DNA from: Cephalopachus bancanus
Lineage: Eukaryota; Chordata; Mammalia; Primates; Tarsiidae
Direction of reading: 5' to 3'
Assembly (NCBI GenBank): GCA_027257055.1
Contig: JAPVLO010000232.1
Span: 3,968,001 to 4,032,000 of the forward strand
DNA: 64,000 nt
Shown here: piece after piece, positions 1 to 10,549 of the stretch
How positions within the stretch are numbered: the stretch's first letter is position 1
Layout of the letters: each line of letters begins with the position of its first letter
Notes under the pieces: generated by a model
What the model was told of the DNA's origin: nothing
What the model saw: only the letters and a program-made list of their open reading frames with translations
Databases searched by the model: none
Program-made: the position numbers and the translations under genes

Positions 1-1724
1 AAGGAAACACATTCCCCTGACACGACAGGATGTAAAATGGAAACAAACCAATTACTTTTTGCAGTTCTTAGAGCAGTCTCAGGAATACTGACCCTTCTGA
101 CTTCATTTTTAAGCAAGAACTTTCCACTCCCATCTTGCAAGGAAAAAATAATTGAACTGAATTCCTAGCAAGAAGCAAATCAAGATTTTCTAAGGATAAT
201 TTTGCTAGGACCTATGGAGCAAATCACCTTTCAAACCTGCCAAGGGTAGTTTTTTAAATACATTTAAGCCCCTAATCACAGAGATCTTTGATGAACTTTT
301 CCCGCTTTAAATATATCAAACAAAGCAAAGAGAGTAGAGAAAGCCATTAGAAAATCATTAGAATAAACACCAACATTGATCTATGTCCCTCTCCTTGGGA
401 GCCCCTCCTTTCCTTGTTTTAGCTGTTTAGGTGGGCTTTATATAGCAGAGTAATCAAACTCTCTCAGGCCACTAAAAAAGAAATTCAAGGGATTTTTTTT
501 TTTAAACAAACAAAACATTTTCTTTATTTAAAGTTTCAAGGAACCTGGTCAGTAATGAGAGTGCTCAGTTCTTGGCTGTGACTTTCAAGTTGAACCTTTT
601 TGATGGTAAATAGCCTCCTGCTTATGCCTGTGTGTTTTGGCTTAAAAAAATCAATCTCTGAGAAAATGGGCTTCCATCTTCCTTTCAGCCCTGTCTCCTT
701 TGATGATTGATGTTAATTCAGTAAGCTGCTGACCCAAGGAAAAAGAATTGTTTGTGCTGTTGTTTTGAATAAATAAACTTACAGAGAATCAATGGCTGTA
801 GCTTAGAGAAATTAGGTAGCAGAGAGCACAAAGTCTGTTTCTGTCGAGTTTCTCATGTAAGTAAAGCAGGTAAAGGGCATTTCAGCGCCAGATATCTTTG
901 TTGAATGATGGTAACTGGCTTCAAGGGGAAATTTTTTTTATTTAAAAATAAATGTCCTCTGTGTATCTATACTGAGAAAGGTCTGCATTTATGGCAAAGC
1001 AGGACACCTTCTACTTATCCACACAGTAATTCCTGACTGGCAGTTGCAAAGCTAGCTCCTCATTTTCCGGTGCCAGCTTACATTCAGTGAAGTTTGCCTG
1101 TGGATTCAGTATTCCTATTGCAGTTCAGAAAAGCATTTCCAAAGGACTTCAGGACTTTGTGTATAGTTTTAAAATCGAAAGGCCCTGGAATCTGCCAGGC
1201 CAAAATAATTGACTCAGGATTTTTCTGAGATCCCTCTGGCTGTTTATGGACGAGTCATATGCTAGGAATTTTGCTTTTCTGTGTCACAATTTCCTTTACC
1301 TAAAACATACTACTAAATGTCATGATTATGTAGGGAAGGTGACATCACCCATTACAATGTCTATTCTAGCAAAAATGTGAGTAGGTGGGTTCCTGGCCAT
1401 GAGACTTACAAGTAGTGAGTTAGGCAACCTAAGGAAATTGAAAATAGAAAAGCAGCTTTGTTTTTGATTACCTTCTATTTTGGTACACTTATTCATCGAT
1501 GCCTAATAAAGACTGTTTTACTCCTCGTTTCACTTAATCCATAGTTCCAGCCAAATCAGAATTCATTTTTGTTGATAATACAAGCAGAGTCAGAATTTAA
1601 TTTAACATCAGCCTTGTTTGTTACAGTTTTATAAATTGTAAACAGCTTAAAATCAAGAAATAGTGGAAAGGCCAAGTAAATTATGGCATTTTCAGAGAGT
1701 GTACTATTATACAGTTATTAAGTC
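1..1724. other. single-copy non-coding DNA
   Basis: I see no transposon signature, RNA gene or splice-flanked open frame on either strand. The composition is AT-rich with short A and T runs (for example near 490-520). No long open frame is present. It may be intronic or intergenic. Conservation cannot be judged from one sequence. Confidence 0.5.
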
Positions 1725-1860
1725 AGCTTTCTTTTGTGTAAAATGGGAATAATCATTACAGAAAAATTATGTACAGCTGAGGTGAATATTAAATAAGTCC
1801 CCGTATGTGAAGCACCTAGAACAGTGACTGGCATGTAAACATCATATAACAGTTTGCTAT
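1725..1860 (+). mobile_element. MIR SINE fragment
   Basis: The segment follows the 3' half of the ancient mammalian MIR consensus. A 'gtaaaatgggaataat' block is followed by a 'gaagcacctagaacagtgactggcat' type block, in the expected order and spacing. The 5' tRNA-like part is not recognisable. MIR copies predate placental radiation, so heavy divergence is expected. Confidence 0.75.
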
Positions 1861-2279
1861 TGTTCTTATTGGTGATATGATAAAACTATGACCAGAAGAG
1901 CTTGCATTAGCAGGGAGAAGTGTGTATGCTTTAAGTGAAAATGAGATTATGGATATAATATGATCTCTGCTGTGCAAAATGTTATCAGGAGAAAATAATA
2001 TAACAAATAACAATCGTGACTGTCTCTGTCATTATTTTGTCCTTTATCCTTTTCCATGTTTTTCTTGCCTTTACCCAGTGAACATGTATTTTATGATTTG
2101 AAAACAGTGTGACTTTTAAGTGTCAATAGTTGCCATACACTATTTAAGAATGCATGTTGCCTAAAAGAAGCTGATATACCCAAGTATGCCCAGGCAAATT
2201 CAGAAGTAAATACAAAGAATGCACACTCATCAGTTTAGGCAAATGTAGATTCACAGCAGAATCCAGTTCTCTTAGATAG

Positions 2280-2425
2280 GAGGTCTCAGGTAAACCACGT
2301 AAACCCTTAGAAATGTCATCTGTGAAATGAGAATAAGGTCATCTGTCATTTATCTTGTAATGTGGTTGAAAGGATTGAATAAGAAAATATGTGTGAATGG
2401 GTTTTATAAATATCATCTAAAATAT
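2280..2425 (+). mobile_element. MIR SINE fragment (diverged)
   Basis: A degraded match to the central and 3' part of MIR: 'catctgtgaaatgagaataa' and then 'ttgaaaggattgaataag', corresponding to the consensus 'catctgtaaaatgggaataa' and 'gtgaggattaaatgag'. The order is correct. The 3' end is not clear. Confidence 0.6.
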
Positions 2426-2499
2426 TTAGGATTTCTGAGTTTTTAGAATTTAAAATGAACTTACAGATATAAATAATATTAACTAAAGATATTTGCTAA

Positions 2500-2790
2500 T
2501 TTTTTTTTTTTGAGTTGGAGTCTCACTCCGTCACCCAGGCTGAAGGGCAGTGGCACGCTCCCAGCCACCGCAGCCTTGACCCGCTAGGCTCCGGCGATCC
2601 TTCCGCCTCAGCCTTCCAAGTAACTGGAACTACAGGCATGCGCTACCACGCCCGGCTAGTTTTTGATTTTTTGTAGAGACGAGGTCTCGCCAAGTTCCCC
2701 GGGTGGGTCTCGAACCCTCAGGCTCAGGCAATCCTCTCGCCTTGGCCTCCCAAAGTGCTGGGATTACAGGCTGAGCCACCAAGCCCATCT
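2500..2790 (-). mobile_element. Alu, lineage-specific dimer
   Basis: A full dimeric Alu in antisense. It starts with the poly(T) complement of the tail, then the gttggagtctcact block, and ends with ggctgagccacc, the complement of the left-arm start. The single-base deletion that gives ggctcagcc in sense is present, so this belongs to the window's lineage-specific type rather than AluJ/S/Y. Target duplication is not obvious. Confidence 0.93.
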
Positions 2791-3139
2791 AAAATTTTTA
2801 ACAAAAACTGAGGCATGATCCACTAATTATGAAATTAAATTTATATAAGAATGTGCCTTGGGCTGAAGCCTGATCAGTTTTCCCTCTGGTTCAGACGTCT
2901 ATGGAGTCCTGGTTATGGAGTCCAGAGTCTAATTTATTTCATAGGAAAAGAGTCTAGTAGACATTCTTAGGTCAGTAAAGAGTACTCTTGAGTTAGAAGG
3001 GGAATGGTGACTTTGTGCACAACCCAACCATCACATGCTTACTGTCTCCTAGTGCACCTCCTTATTTTCTGTTATTCAAATTCATCTTTCAGCCAGGTGA
3101 GTTACTCAGACTGGGCAGCATGCAGATCTGTGCCCACAC

Positions 3140-3332
3140 AGTCCTGCCGATAGTGAAGCCTCCCTAATGCTGGTGCTGAGCACAGAGTCAGTACTGCCAT
3201 GTGAAACTGGGAGTCTCCTTTACCTTTTGTTCATTAACCAAGTGTGTCTTTTTCTGGTTCGGTTTCTTTATTTATAAAGCAAAGGATTCCTGTGATGTCA
3301 GATGAAATGGTACGTGTAAAATGGCTTTTGAA
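3140..3332 (+). mobile_element. MIR SINE, split by an Alu
   Basis: A diverged MIR core: a 'ggtttctttatttataaagc' block corresponding to consensus 'cagtttcctcatctgtaaaatg', then 'gatgaaatggtacgtgtaaaatgg' corresponding to 'attaaatgagttaatacatgtaaagc'. The Alu at 3333 interrupts it. Sequence after that Alu (3617 onward) resumes through the duplicated target. Confidence 0.5.
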
Positions 3333-3617
3333 GCTGGGCTTGGTGGCTCAGCCTGTAATCCCATGCTTTGGGAGGCTGAGGTGAGTGGATTGCCTTAGCC
3401 TGCGTGTTCGAGACCTGCCTGGGCAACTTGGCGAGACCTCATCTCTACAATCAATCAAAAAAATTAGCTGGGCATGGTAGCGCACACTTGTAGTTCCAGC
3501 TACTTGGAAGACTGAGGCGGGAGGATCATTGGAGCCCAGCAGGTCAAGGCTGTGGTGACCGGGAGCAGCCACTGCACTCCAGTCTGGGTGACAGAGTGAG
3601 ACTCCAACTCAAAAAAA
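3333..3617 (+). mobile_element. Alu, lineage-specific dimer with 15-bp TSD
   Basis: A complete two-arm Alu ending in poly(A). It is flanked by a perfect 15-bp target duplication aaaatggcttttgaa at 3318-3332 and 3617-3631, the hallmark of L1-driven insertion. The left arm carries the ggtggctcagcctg variant. It inserted into an older MIR. Confidence 0.95.
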
Positions 3618-3649
3618 AAATGGCTTTTGAAAATGCCTAAAATGAAGAA

Positions 3650-4610
3650 GTGGGATACCTATTTAGCTTTAAGCTGTCCCTTCCCATAGCGGTGAATTGC
3701 TGTAGTGGTTTTGGCTTAAGTCCACGCAATCTTTGATAGCCCTTCCTCTGCAAGGCAAAGCCTCACCTGCTCCCCTGGAGTATGGACTGGATCCAGGTGA
3801 GGCCAGGGATGGCACCTTTGCATTTGAGAAAACAGCAGAAGCAGGAATATCACTTGGTGACCTCTTGCCCTTCTCCCAGAAGCAGGCCATACAACCAAGA
3901 AAGAATTTTCAGACTCTCCCCTGAAGTAGATCAATAAGACCTTCATGTGAGAGGTACCCACCCTGTCTGTAGAGAAAAGGAATGTCCTTATCTCTGAAGA
4001 CACAGAGAAGACTTTGAATCAACAGTCCTTGCCAAGTTCCCTGAGTTGATTCCAGTTAGATCATATCCCTTTATCTAATTATACTTTTCCATGTTTGCCC
4101 ACTTACCTCTTCATCCAACTTAGCATTAAAAGATGCAGGTTGGCCGGAGAGAGTGGCTCAAGCCTATAATTCTAGCACTTTGGCAGGCCCAGGTGAGAGG
4201 ATTGCCTGAGCCTATGGGTTTGAGACCAGCCTAGGCAACTTGCAAGACCTCACCTCTACAATAAATCAAAAAAATTAGCCAGGAGTGATAGTGCACACCT
4301 GTAGTTCTGGTTACTTGGAAGGTTGAGGCAGAAGGATCACCTGAGCCCAGCGGGTCGACACTGGGGTGACCGTAAGCATGCCACTGCACTCCAGCCTGGG
4401 TGACAGAGTGAGACTCCAACTCAAAAAAAAAAAAGATGCAAGTTACCCTGTCTCTTTGGGTTCTCATTTCTAAGGCTCCCACGTCACATACAACTTACAT
4501 GAAATAAATTTGTGTGCTTTTCTCTTGTTCTTTTGTCTCTTGCTATAGAGGCTGCAGCCATGAACCTAGGAATGGGTGAGAAAAGAGATTTTTCTCTTCT
4601 ACAACATAGA
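3650..4610 (+). mobile_element. probable ERV-type LTR, interrupted by Alu
   Basis: The 3' part (4490-4610) resembles the R/U5 end of a mammalian LTR. A polyadenylation signal 'gaaataaat' near 4500 is followed by a pyrimidine-rich 'cttttctcttgttcttttgtctcttg' stretch and a 'gctgcagccatgaacctaggaatgggtgag' tail typical of such LTRs. The 5' boundary is uncertain and no terminal repeat was located. An Alu sits at 4142-4434. Assignment to a named family was not possible by eye. Confidence 0.45.
4142..4434 (+). mobile_element. Alu, older tier
   Basis: A dimeric Alu with the ancestral 'ggctcaagcct' left-arm start (no one-base deletion) and 'gggtttgagaccagcctaggcaactt'. This marks an older tier than the ggctcagcc copies. 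An imperfect duplication aaaagatgcaggtt / aaaagatgcaagtt flanks it (left near 4128, right after 4430). Confidence 0.92.
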
Positions 4611-4689
4611 GAATCGTTGCTAAACAACTACAATGCATGGAAAAGGGAAAAGTTAATTTTATAGGGGAGAAACATGGTAGATACTACCT

Positions 4690-5200
4690 TGCGTGTGCCC
4701 AAGGTTGGCAACACCAGTGATTAGACATATATTGATCGATGTATCCCCTGACATGAAGGTGAGAGAGGTACTTCACCTCTGTGGTATTCTTTCCCCAATT
4801 CCACAGCTTTAGTCTAACTCTGAGAAAACATCAGGGAGACAAAGTAATTGACTGGTACTCTTCAAAAGTTTCCAAATCATAGAAGACAAAGGAGTACAAA
4901 GCTCTCATAGAGTAAGAGAGACTAAGGAGATGATGACTGAATTCAGTGTGGCACCAGGAGCTGGACCCTGGCACAGAAGGAGGACGTCAGTGGAAAAACC
5001 AGAGAAATCAGAATCCATCTGTGTTTTAGTTAGTGCTGTTGGACTCATATTAACTTCTTGGTTTTTGTTAGGTGTGCCATGGTTAACTAGGGCAAGTAGA
5101 TGAAGGGTCTCAGGAGCTCTTAGTATTGCTACAGCTCTTCTGTATGTGTACAGTTGTTTCAAAATAACATCTAAAACAAAAGAAACCTGGTACATGGGAA
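4690..5200 (+). mobile_element. L1M-type LINE 3' end
   Basis: This matches a familiar old L1 3' UTR pattern. A 'gagactaaggagatgatgactgaattcagtgtgg' block leads to 'ctggaccctggcacagaaggaggacgtcagtggaaaaac', then 'tgtgccatggttaac', then 'cagttgtttcaaaataa' at the A-rich end. It is non-coding and 5' truncated. Identification is from memory of the family's 3' UTR. Confidence 0.65.
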
Positions 5201-5310
5201 GTATCACAGAGATGTTCAACCTTTTTTTCAAAAGAAGTGGTATGCTATGTACTATACTCAAATGAATATAATGGAGAAAATCTGTATAATCTGTATAGTT
5301 AAACTTTTGC

Positions 5311-5479
5311 ATTAGCCAGGTGAGGTAGCGCACGCCTGTAGTTCCAGCTACTTGGAAGGCTGAGGCGAAAGGATCGCTGGAGCCCAGCAGGTCGAGGCTA
5401 TGATGGCCGGGAGCATGCCACTGCACTCCAGTCTGGGCGACCGAGTGAGACTCCAACTCAAAAAAAAAAAAAAAAAAAA
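5311..5479 (+). mobile_element. Alu right arm only (5' truncated)
   Basis: This begins in the A-rich linker (attagccagg) and contains the complete right monomer ending in ccaactc and about 20 A. The left arm is absent, consistent with incomplete reverse transcription. A run of T follows directly, making an A/T-run hairpin. Confidence 0.9.
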
Positions 5480-5839
5480 TTTTTTTTTTGCTACCATGTG
5501 AAATTTTGGCTCAATTTTCTTTGTGACCATTTGAGAGCAATTATTCTATTATATATTTTTGCTAGATTTTCTATTATGTATATTAGAAAAAAATTATATA
5601 TTTTATTCTGGCAGGTCTGCTGTTATACTTTGCCTTCGTTCTGATATTACTTTTAAAATATGCACATAAAACACCAAATTTTCCATTTACTGTGGGAGAA
5701 GAAGTTTATATCAAAATGGTTGAGATGGAGACTTGTAAAAAAATATACAAAACTTTACAAGTTGATAAGTGATAATGTAGAAGTCAGAAAATCAAAGAGT
5801 CTATTAAGGTGAGAAAGAGAATGCTGCTAAAACAGCTAA
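5480..5839. other. single-copy AT-rich DNA
   Basis: AT-rich sequence with no recognised repeat or coding potential. Confidence 0.4.
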
Positions 5840-5965
5840 CAGTTATGGAATGGTATAAATCTAGCACTGTTTTTAGCATTTTACATGTATTAATTTATTT
5901 AATCCTTACAGCTAAAATTCACACCCTAGAAAGTAGGGCTGTTGTTATAGACAAGGTGTAATAGA
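5840..5965 (-). mobile_element. MIR SINE fragment
   Basis: Antisense MIR. 'ctagcactgtttttagcattttacatgtattaatttatttaatcctta' follows the reverse-complement consensus (aggcactgttctaagcgctttacatgtattaactcatttaatcctca). It fades before the tRNA-like part. Confidence 0.75.
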
Positions 5966-7554
5966 AATCAAGACTGGATTTCTACAGTCTGCAAGTTAGC
6001 CACTTTGCCCCGTTCCTGAGCACTCTGTGGCAGGTTTGCATAGTCCAGTTTACTGAAGGAACACTCGGGCAGCTGTGTGGCACTGTGCACAGCTCCATAA
6101 GCCAGTCTTTCCATGTATGCATTGTGACTTCATCGCCTGTTAGTCACAGAGATAAAACAGTGGTTGTGATCAGACCCTTGTACCACCACATTGGACTTGA
6201 GGCTATTGTCAACATGACTCAAAAGCTGCCCCTTCTGGGTCCCAGAGCACATTATCATTTCCTCAAGTAACAATATATGCTTTTGAAGGAATGGAGTTGG
6301 CTCAGGCATTACAAAGCGAGGTGTAGATTTCCTTTCCTATGCTGAACTTTATGAATGTTTTCCTGGTTTTCTGATCTTGCAGAGACTTTGTCCTTCTTTG
6401 AAAGGGGTAAGCATGTGAAGGCTCATTTAAAAGACCACCTTCCCACCTTGCTTTTTCTCACTCTTTGAAATGTCGTCTCTCCTCTGCTTTCATTCCCGTC
6501 TTTCATTGTGGGGCCTGGCTGGCTTCTCCTTCCCTGTGTGTTTATATTATATGGCTCATTCCAGCTGACACATTCTGTTAGTGTTATCAGCGAGATGAGA
6601 ATGCGTAAGATCACCCAGAGTATCGTTTCTCATCCTTCCAGGTCAACAGGCTTACTTGGGAAGATAGCATTTCTTGATTGCTCTACTTGGGGCATAATTG
6701 TTCAGTATCAAGTTTGTAGTTTATTCTACATCTGACTTGGTAATTTAACTTACGTGTACTGATTTTATATGTTGTGTGGGTTGTCACTTTTATAACATAC
6801 TTTTTTGACATATGAGGAAAAACAGGTAATGTGTATTTATGTCAAGATATGAAAAGCTGGTAATTATGTTCCCTATATACCTAAATATCCAAAATATAAG
6901 GATATAAAATACCAAGAAGATAAACATTTTCTTTTTCTTAAAATTAAACGTAGCTTATTGAGTAAATGATCACAGTGTACACTCAAGTTAGTTGGTACGT
7001 GTTTAGGAATCTGTCCTATATTGTTTATGTATTTTTTTCACTGTGTACTAAATTATGGCATATTTCCTCTATAACTTAGAAAGCCACACAGTCACATCTG
7101 CTGTCTTGAAGACCCATTTGTGTACTGTAACAGGGACTGTTTGTCCAGTCCATTGGGGCTTCTCTCCGTTAACAGGCTTTAGCTGGCAGATGCAACTTAG
7201 CACAGGTGTGAGGAACTTGAATGAAGCTGTCACAGATGTCTCTGGGTATCACACCATTCCTGTTTCAAACACGAGACGTGAAGTGTTCATTCTTAATGGT
7301 AAACTGTCATTTAAAGTGGCTGGAGCCTTTATTCTTTGAGTTTTAATGTGCTTTTATAACTTTGTAAAAGATGCAGAATTTGTGGTTTCACTATATGTAA
7401 AGATGTAATGGTATGTAAACTTGGTATGCTTCTAAAGACAATTATAGTACAAAATCACCTTATTTTGGATTTGTAATTTTTAAATATCAATTGTTGTGAC
7501 TTTTCCTGTGAGGTGACAAACTTGTGACTTCTAGGTCAAAGAAAATGGGTAAGA
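5966..7554. other. single-copy non-coding DNA
   Basis: No repeat or gene identified. Small open frames (for example 6508-6735 and 7055-7339, + strand) have no recognisable domain and no supporting splice context, so they are not called. Confidence 0.4.
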
Positions 7555-7800
7555 GCTAGGCATGGTGGCATGTGCCTGTAATTCTAGCTTCTCAGGAGGC
7601 TAAGCAGGAAGACTTCTTGAGTCTGGGGATCTGAGGCCAGTCAGGACAACAGGGCTTCTAAAAAACAAAATAAAACAATAAAATAAATGGCAAGGTGGAG
7701 CACGCTTGTAGTCCCAGTGCTTCAGGAGGTGGAAAGAGTACTTGGGCCCACAAGTTTGAGAGCAGTCTGGGCAACACAGTGCGACCCCATCTCAAAAATC
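7555..7800 (+). mobile_element. two left-type Alu monomers in tandem (FLAM-like)
   Basis: Two diverged 7SL-type arms are joined by an A-rich linker (7660-7687). The first runs from gctaggcatggtggcatg to aacagggcttc. The second runs from ggcaaggtggagcacgc to ccatctc. The second arm lacks the 31-nt segment that marks normal Alu right arms, so both look like left-type (FLAM) units. This could be an early dimer or two adjacent insertions. Confidence 0.7.
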
Positions 7801-7839
7801 AAAAATAACTCCAGATTTTCTGCTTTGGTATGTTTGTAA

Positions 7840-8134
7840 TTTTTTTTTTTTTTTTTGAGTTGGAGTCTCACTCTATCACCCAGACTGGAGTGCAGTGGCC
7901 GCTCCCGGCCACTGCAGCCTCGACCCACTGGGCTCTGGTGATCCTTCTGCCTCAGCCTTCCAAGTAGCTGGAACTACAGGTGCATGCTACCACACCCGGC
8001 TGATTTTTTTATTTATTGTAGCGATGAGGTCTCGCCAAGTTGCCCAGGTGGGTCTCGAACCCGCGGGTTCAGGCAGTCCACTCACCTCAGCCTCCCAAGG
8101 GTGCGGGATTACAGGCTGAGCCACCGAGACCGGC
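7840..8134 (-). mobile_element. Alu, lineage-specific dimer
   Basis: A full antisense Alu beginning with an 18-nt T run and ending at ggctgagccaccgagaccggc. In sense it carries ggctcagcc and the GCGGG-TTCGAGA-CCCAC block. 'tgtaattt' follows the element, and similar 'tttgtaattt' precedes it as a likely target duplication. Confidence 0.94.
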
Positions 8135-8799
8135 TGTAATTTATTTTTAATTAAAAAAATAAACTTACAATATCTAAAGTATACATACATACACATCAGT
8201 TTTATTTTTAACAAAAACCTGTTTAATAACAAAAAAACAAAAAGGAAGGAAGCAAGGAAAAAATATGAGAAAAGACCACATAGAAAGAAAATGAATGGAT
8301 TTTTATTTCTGGCAAGGTTGAAAGCTGAAAAGTCTGGAAAATTGCCCAGTACAAAACAGTGAGAAATGCTGGATAATCTGTAATGAACTTTCCTTTTAAA
8401 TGGATTGCTGGCCTTTTTAGAGAGTAAGAGGTCTCCTGGAGATGAGACTGTAGAAAAAACTAAAAGCCAGAGCAGCAAGCTAAAGCTGATATTCTGACTG
8501 CCTTGGGGCACCCATCCACCTCAGGAACCCAGAGGTGTGTGTTGTAACAGCTGCATCTCTCCTGGAGACAGGGCTTGGACCTTCATAGGAGGGGTTGTGG
8601 AACCGAAGCCTCTTAATGGAGCACAGACTAACTGAAGGGTTAGACCTCCAGTTAAGGGGGGAGCAGGAAAGATCTGCTCATCAGCACAGCAGGGAGATGA
8701 CAAGGAAATCTGCCTCAGCAAAAGCAAACAGCTCTGCTCTAAAGGGATTTGCATTCAGTTGAGGCCTTTGTACAACTCATGGATAAAATCTTCTAACGC
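8135..8799. other. unassigned, possibly upstream part of the old L1
   Basis: No clear family match. It leads into sequence resembling an old L1 and may be its 5' region. The antisense 174-codon frame at 7987-8511 starts inside an Alu and is not considered real. Confidence 0.3.
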
Positions 8800-9517
8800 A
8801 CAAGTTCACAGCCCCCAGTTATAGAGATATATAAGCAATATTTTACAACCTTGAGCTAGAGTCAGCAGAAACAACAAGCAGTTGAATTAGTTCCCAATGA
8901 TTTTGAAATATAGTTACTGATTGCAGAATATCAAATCGTTATGTTTCAGACACGTAAGAAACAGGATTTGAATACAGTCATGAAAAAAGAATAAGATAGC
9001 TGTCAAAAAAGGCCAGGCAGAGCCGGGCTCGGTGGCTCAGCCTGTAATCCCGCGCTTTTGGGAGGCTGAGGTGAGTGGATTGCCTGAGCCCACGGGTTCA
9101 AGACCCGCCTGGGCAGTGAGACCTCATCTCTACAATAAATAAAAAAATCAGCCGGGCGTAGTAGTGCATGCCTGTAATTCCGGCTACTTGGAAGGCTGAG
9201 GCGGAAGGATCGCCGGTGCCCAGCAGGTTGAGGCTGCGGTGGCCGGGAGCGGCCATTGCACTCCAGTCTGGGCGACAGAGTGAGATTCCAACTCAAAAAA
9301 AAAAAAAAAAAGGCCAGGCAGACTTGAGAAAGAACCGAATAGACTTCTAGGAATGAAAATTTTAATATTTTTATTAAAACCTTAGTTTATAGATTAAACA
9401 GCAGATTAGGCACAGTCAAGAGATATTAACCCAAATAGACAAATCTGAAGAAAGTACCTAACATGTAGTATATAAAGACAGAAGATTTAGAAAACATAAA
9501 AGAAAAAATAAGTGGAC
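8800..9517 (+). mobile_element. old L1 (L1M/HAL1-like), first fragment
   Basis: Degraded L1 ORF1-region sequence. 'agcagattaggcacagtcaagagatattaacccaaatagac' matches the L1 block 'agcagattagatacagcagaagagagaatt', and 'tagaaaacataaaagaaaa' follows in the expected order. No open frame remains. It is interrupted by an Alu at 9022 and by an MLT1-type LTR at 9518, after which L1 resumes near 10000. Confidence 0.6.
9022..9311 (+). mobile_element. Alu, youngest tier, 17-bp perfect TSD
   Basis: A full Alu with a perfect 17-bp duplication aaaaaaggccaggcaga at 9005-9021 and about 9306-9322. It carries ggctcagcc, cacgggttcaagacccgcc and the 5-nt deletion (gggcagtgagacctc instead of gggcaacttggcgagacctc). 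The intact TSD and low divergence suggest a recent insertion. Confidence 0.96.
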
Positions 9518-9998
9518 TGTGGTAGCAGTTTCAGAAATGACCACCGACTCTTTGACACTCCTTGGGATTCATCTTGAGATGGAAGCCGTGCCCTTAAACC
9601 TGGCTGGCGTGTGACTGAATGAACCAAAAGTGTGGTGTAAATCCATTATGTAACTCTTAAAAGGCTGCTCAGGTTCTGTTTTGCTACCTGGAATAGTTGC
9701 TCTTGGACCTGAGCAACTATTTCATGTCAACCCTTTGTTGACATGAAAGAAATCTGACTCCCCTGAGGCAGTGATGTTTTGAGGAATCTCACACCCCTTG
9801 GGGAGTCCAGCCCCAGGTATTTGGGTCACTCTCAGTTTTTTGATATTCCTGGCTGAGGTCTCAGATGCCATGCAACAACACAGTCTGTCCCTGCAGTGCC
9901 TGTCAGCCCTCTTAACCCACAGACTAGTGGCCACATTACATCACTAAGTTTTGGGACTTTTTCCCACAGCGGCATATAGATGGAGCAGGTAGGATGAG
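9518..9998 (+). mobile_element. MLT1-type MaLR LTR
   Basis: It begins tgtggtag and ends with 'atcactaagttttgggactttttcccacagcggcatatag', the characteristic MLT1 terminus (consensus 'cgctaagttttggggtaatttgttacgcagcaatagataac'). The middle part is diverged. It splits an old L1. Two adjacent perfect hairpins lie at 9692-9748. Confidence 0.75.
9692..9748. repeat. two abutting perfect hairpins
   Basis: Hairpin one has 11-bp arms (aatagttgctc / gagcaactatt) around an 8-nt loop. Hairpin two has 12-bp arms (tttcatgtcaac / gttgacatgaaa) around loop ccttt, sharing its first two bases with hairpin one. Both lie inside the MLT1-type LTR. Function unknown. Confidence 0.8.
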
Positions 9999-10545
9999 AA
10001 GTTTTAGCATACACCTGAAAGAAGTTCCAGAAGAAGACAATAGAAAGAATTCAAAAGAAGCAATATTTAAAGAGGTAGGAATTGCAAGATTTCTAGAATT
10101 GAAAAATGATATGAATCATTGGATCCCAGTAGCATAATGGATCCCAAGCAGGAAAAATAGAAGACACACATGTCTTAATGGATCAAAATAAAACTGTAAA
10201 ACAATAGTTAAAGACATAACAGACATTAAAATCAGAAGAGATTACATACCAATGAAGAACAACTGCATTAATTGATATAGCTAAAACCAGAAACATCCTA
10301 ACTGTTCATCTACAAAATAATTAACTAATACATTGTGATAGGCTACAATAATTAAAAAAAACTATCCATGCTATCCAAGTATAAAAAATAATTAAACAGG
10401 AGTTGTATATACCAATAGGAATCTATCTCTCAAGTATAATGTTTGGCAGATGATACATATTGTTTGATGGTATTTATATAAAGTTTAAAAATTTGCAAAT
10501 CTGTGCATATGTGTCTCTCTGTGCGTGTACTTAGCAATCCATATG
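9999..10545 (+). mobile_element. old L1 (L1M/HAL1-like), second fragment
   Basis: Resumption of the L1 split by MLT1: 'gaagttccagaagaagacaatagaaag' and 'gaagcaatatttaaagagg' are L1 ORF1-region landmarks, then 'cccaagcaggaaaaatag'. It later grades into an L1 3' pattern ('ctaactgttcatctacaaaataattaactaatacattgtg'). Coding capacity is lost. Confidence 0.65.
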
Positions 10546-10549
10546 TGTG

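Noticed and set aside
4905..5456. 183-codon open frame on the minus strand
   Set aside because: It starts inside the truncated Alu at 5311 and continues into non-coding L1 3' sequence.
7987..8511. 174-codon open frame on the minus strand
   Set aside because: The C-terminal part is antisense-frame Alu. The rest is low-complexity translation of AT-rich DNA without a domain.
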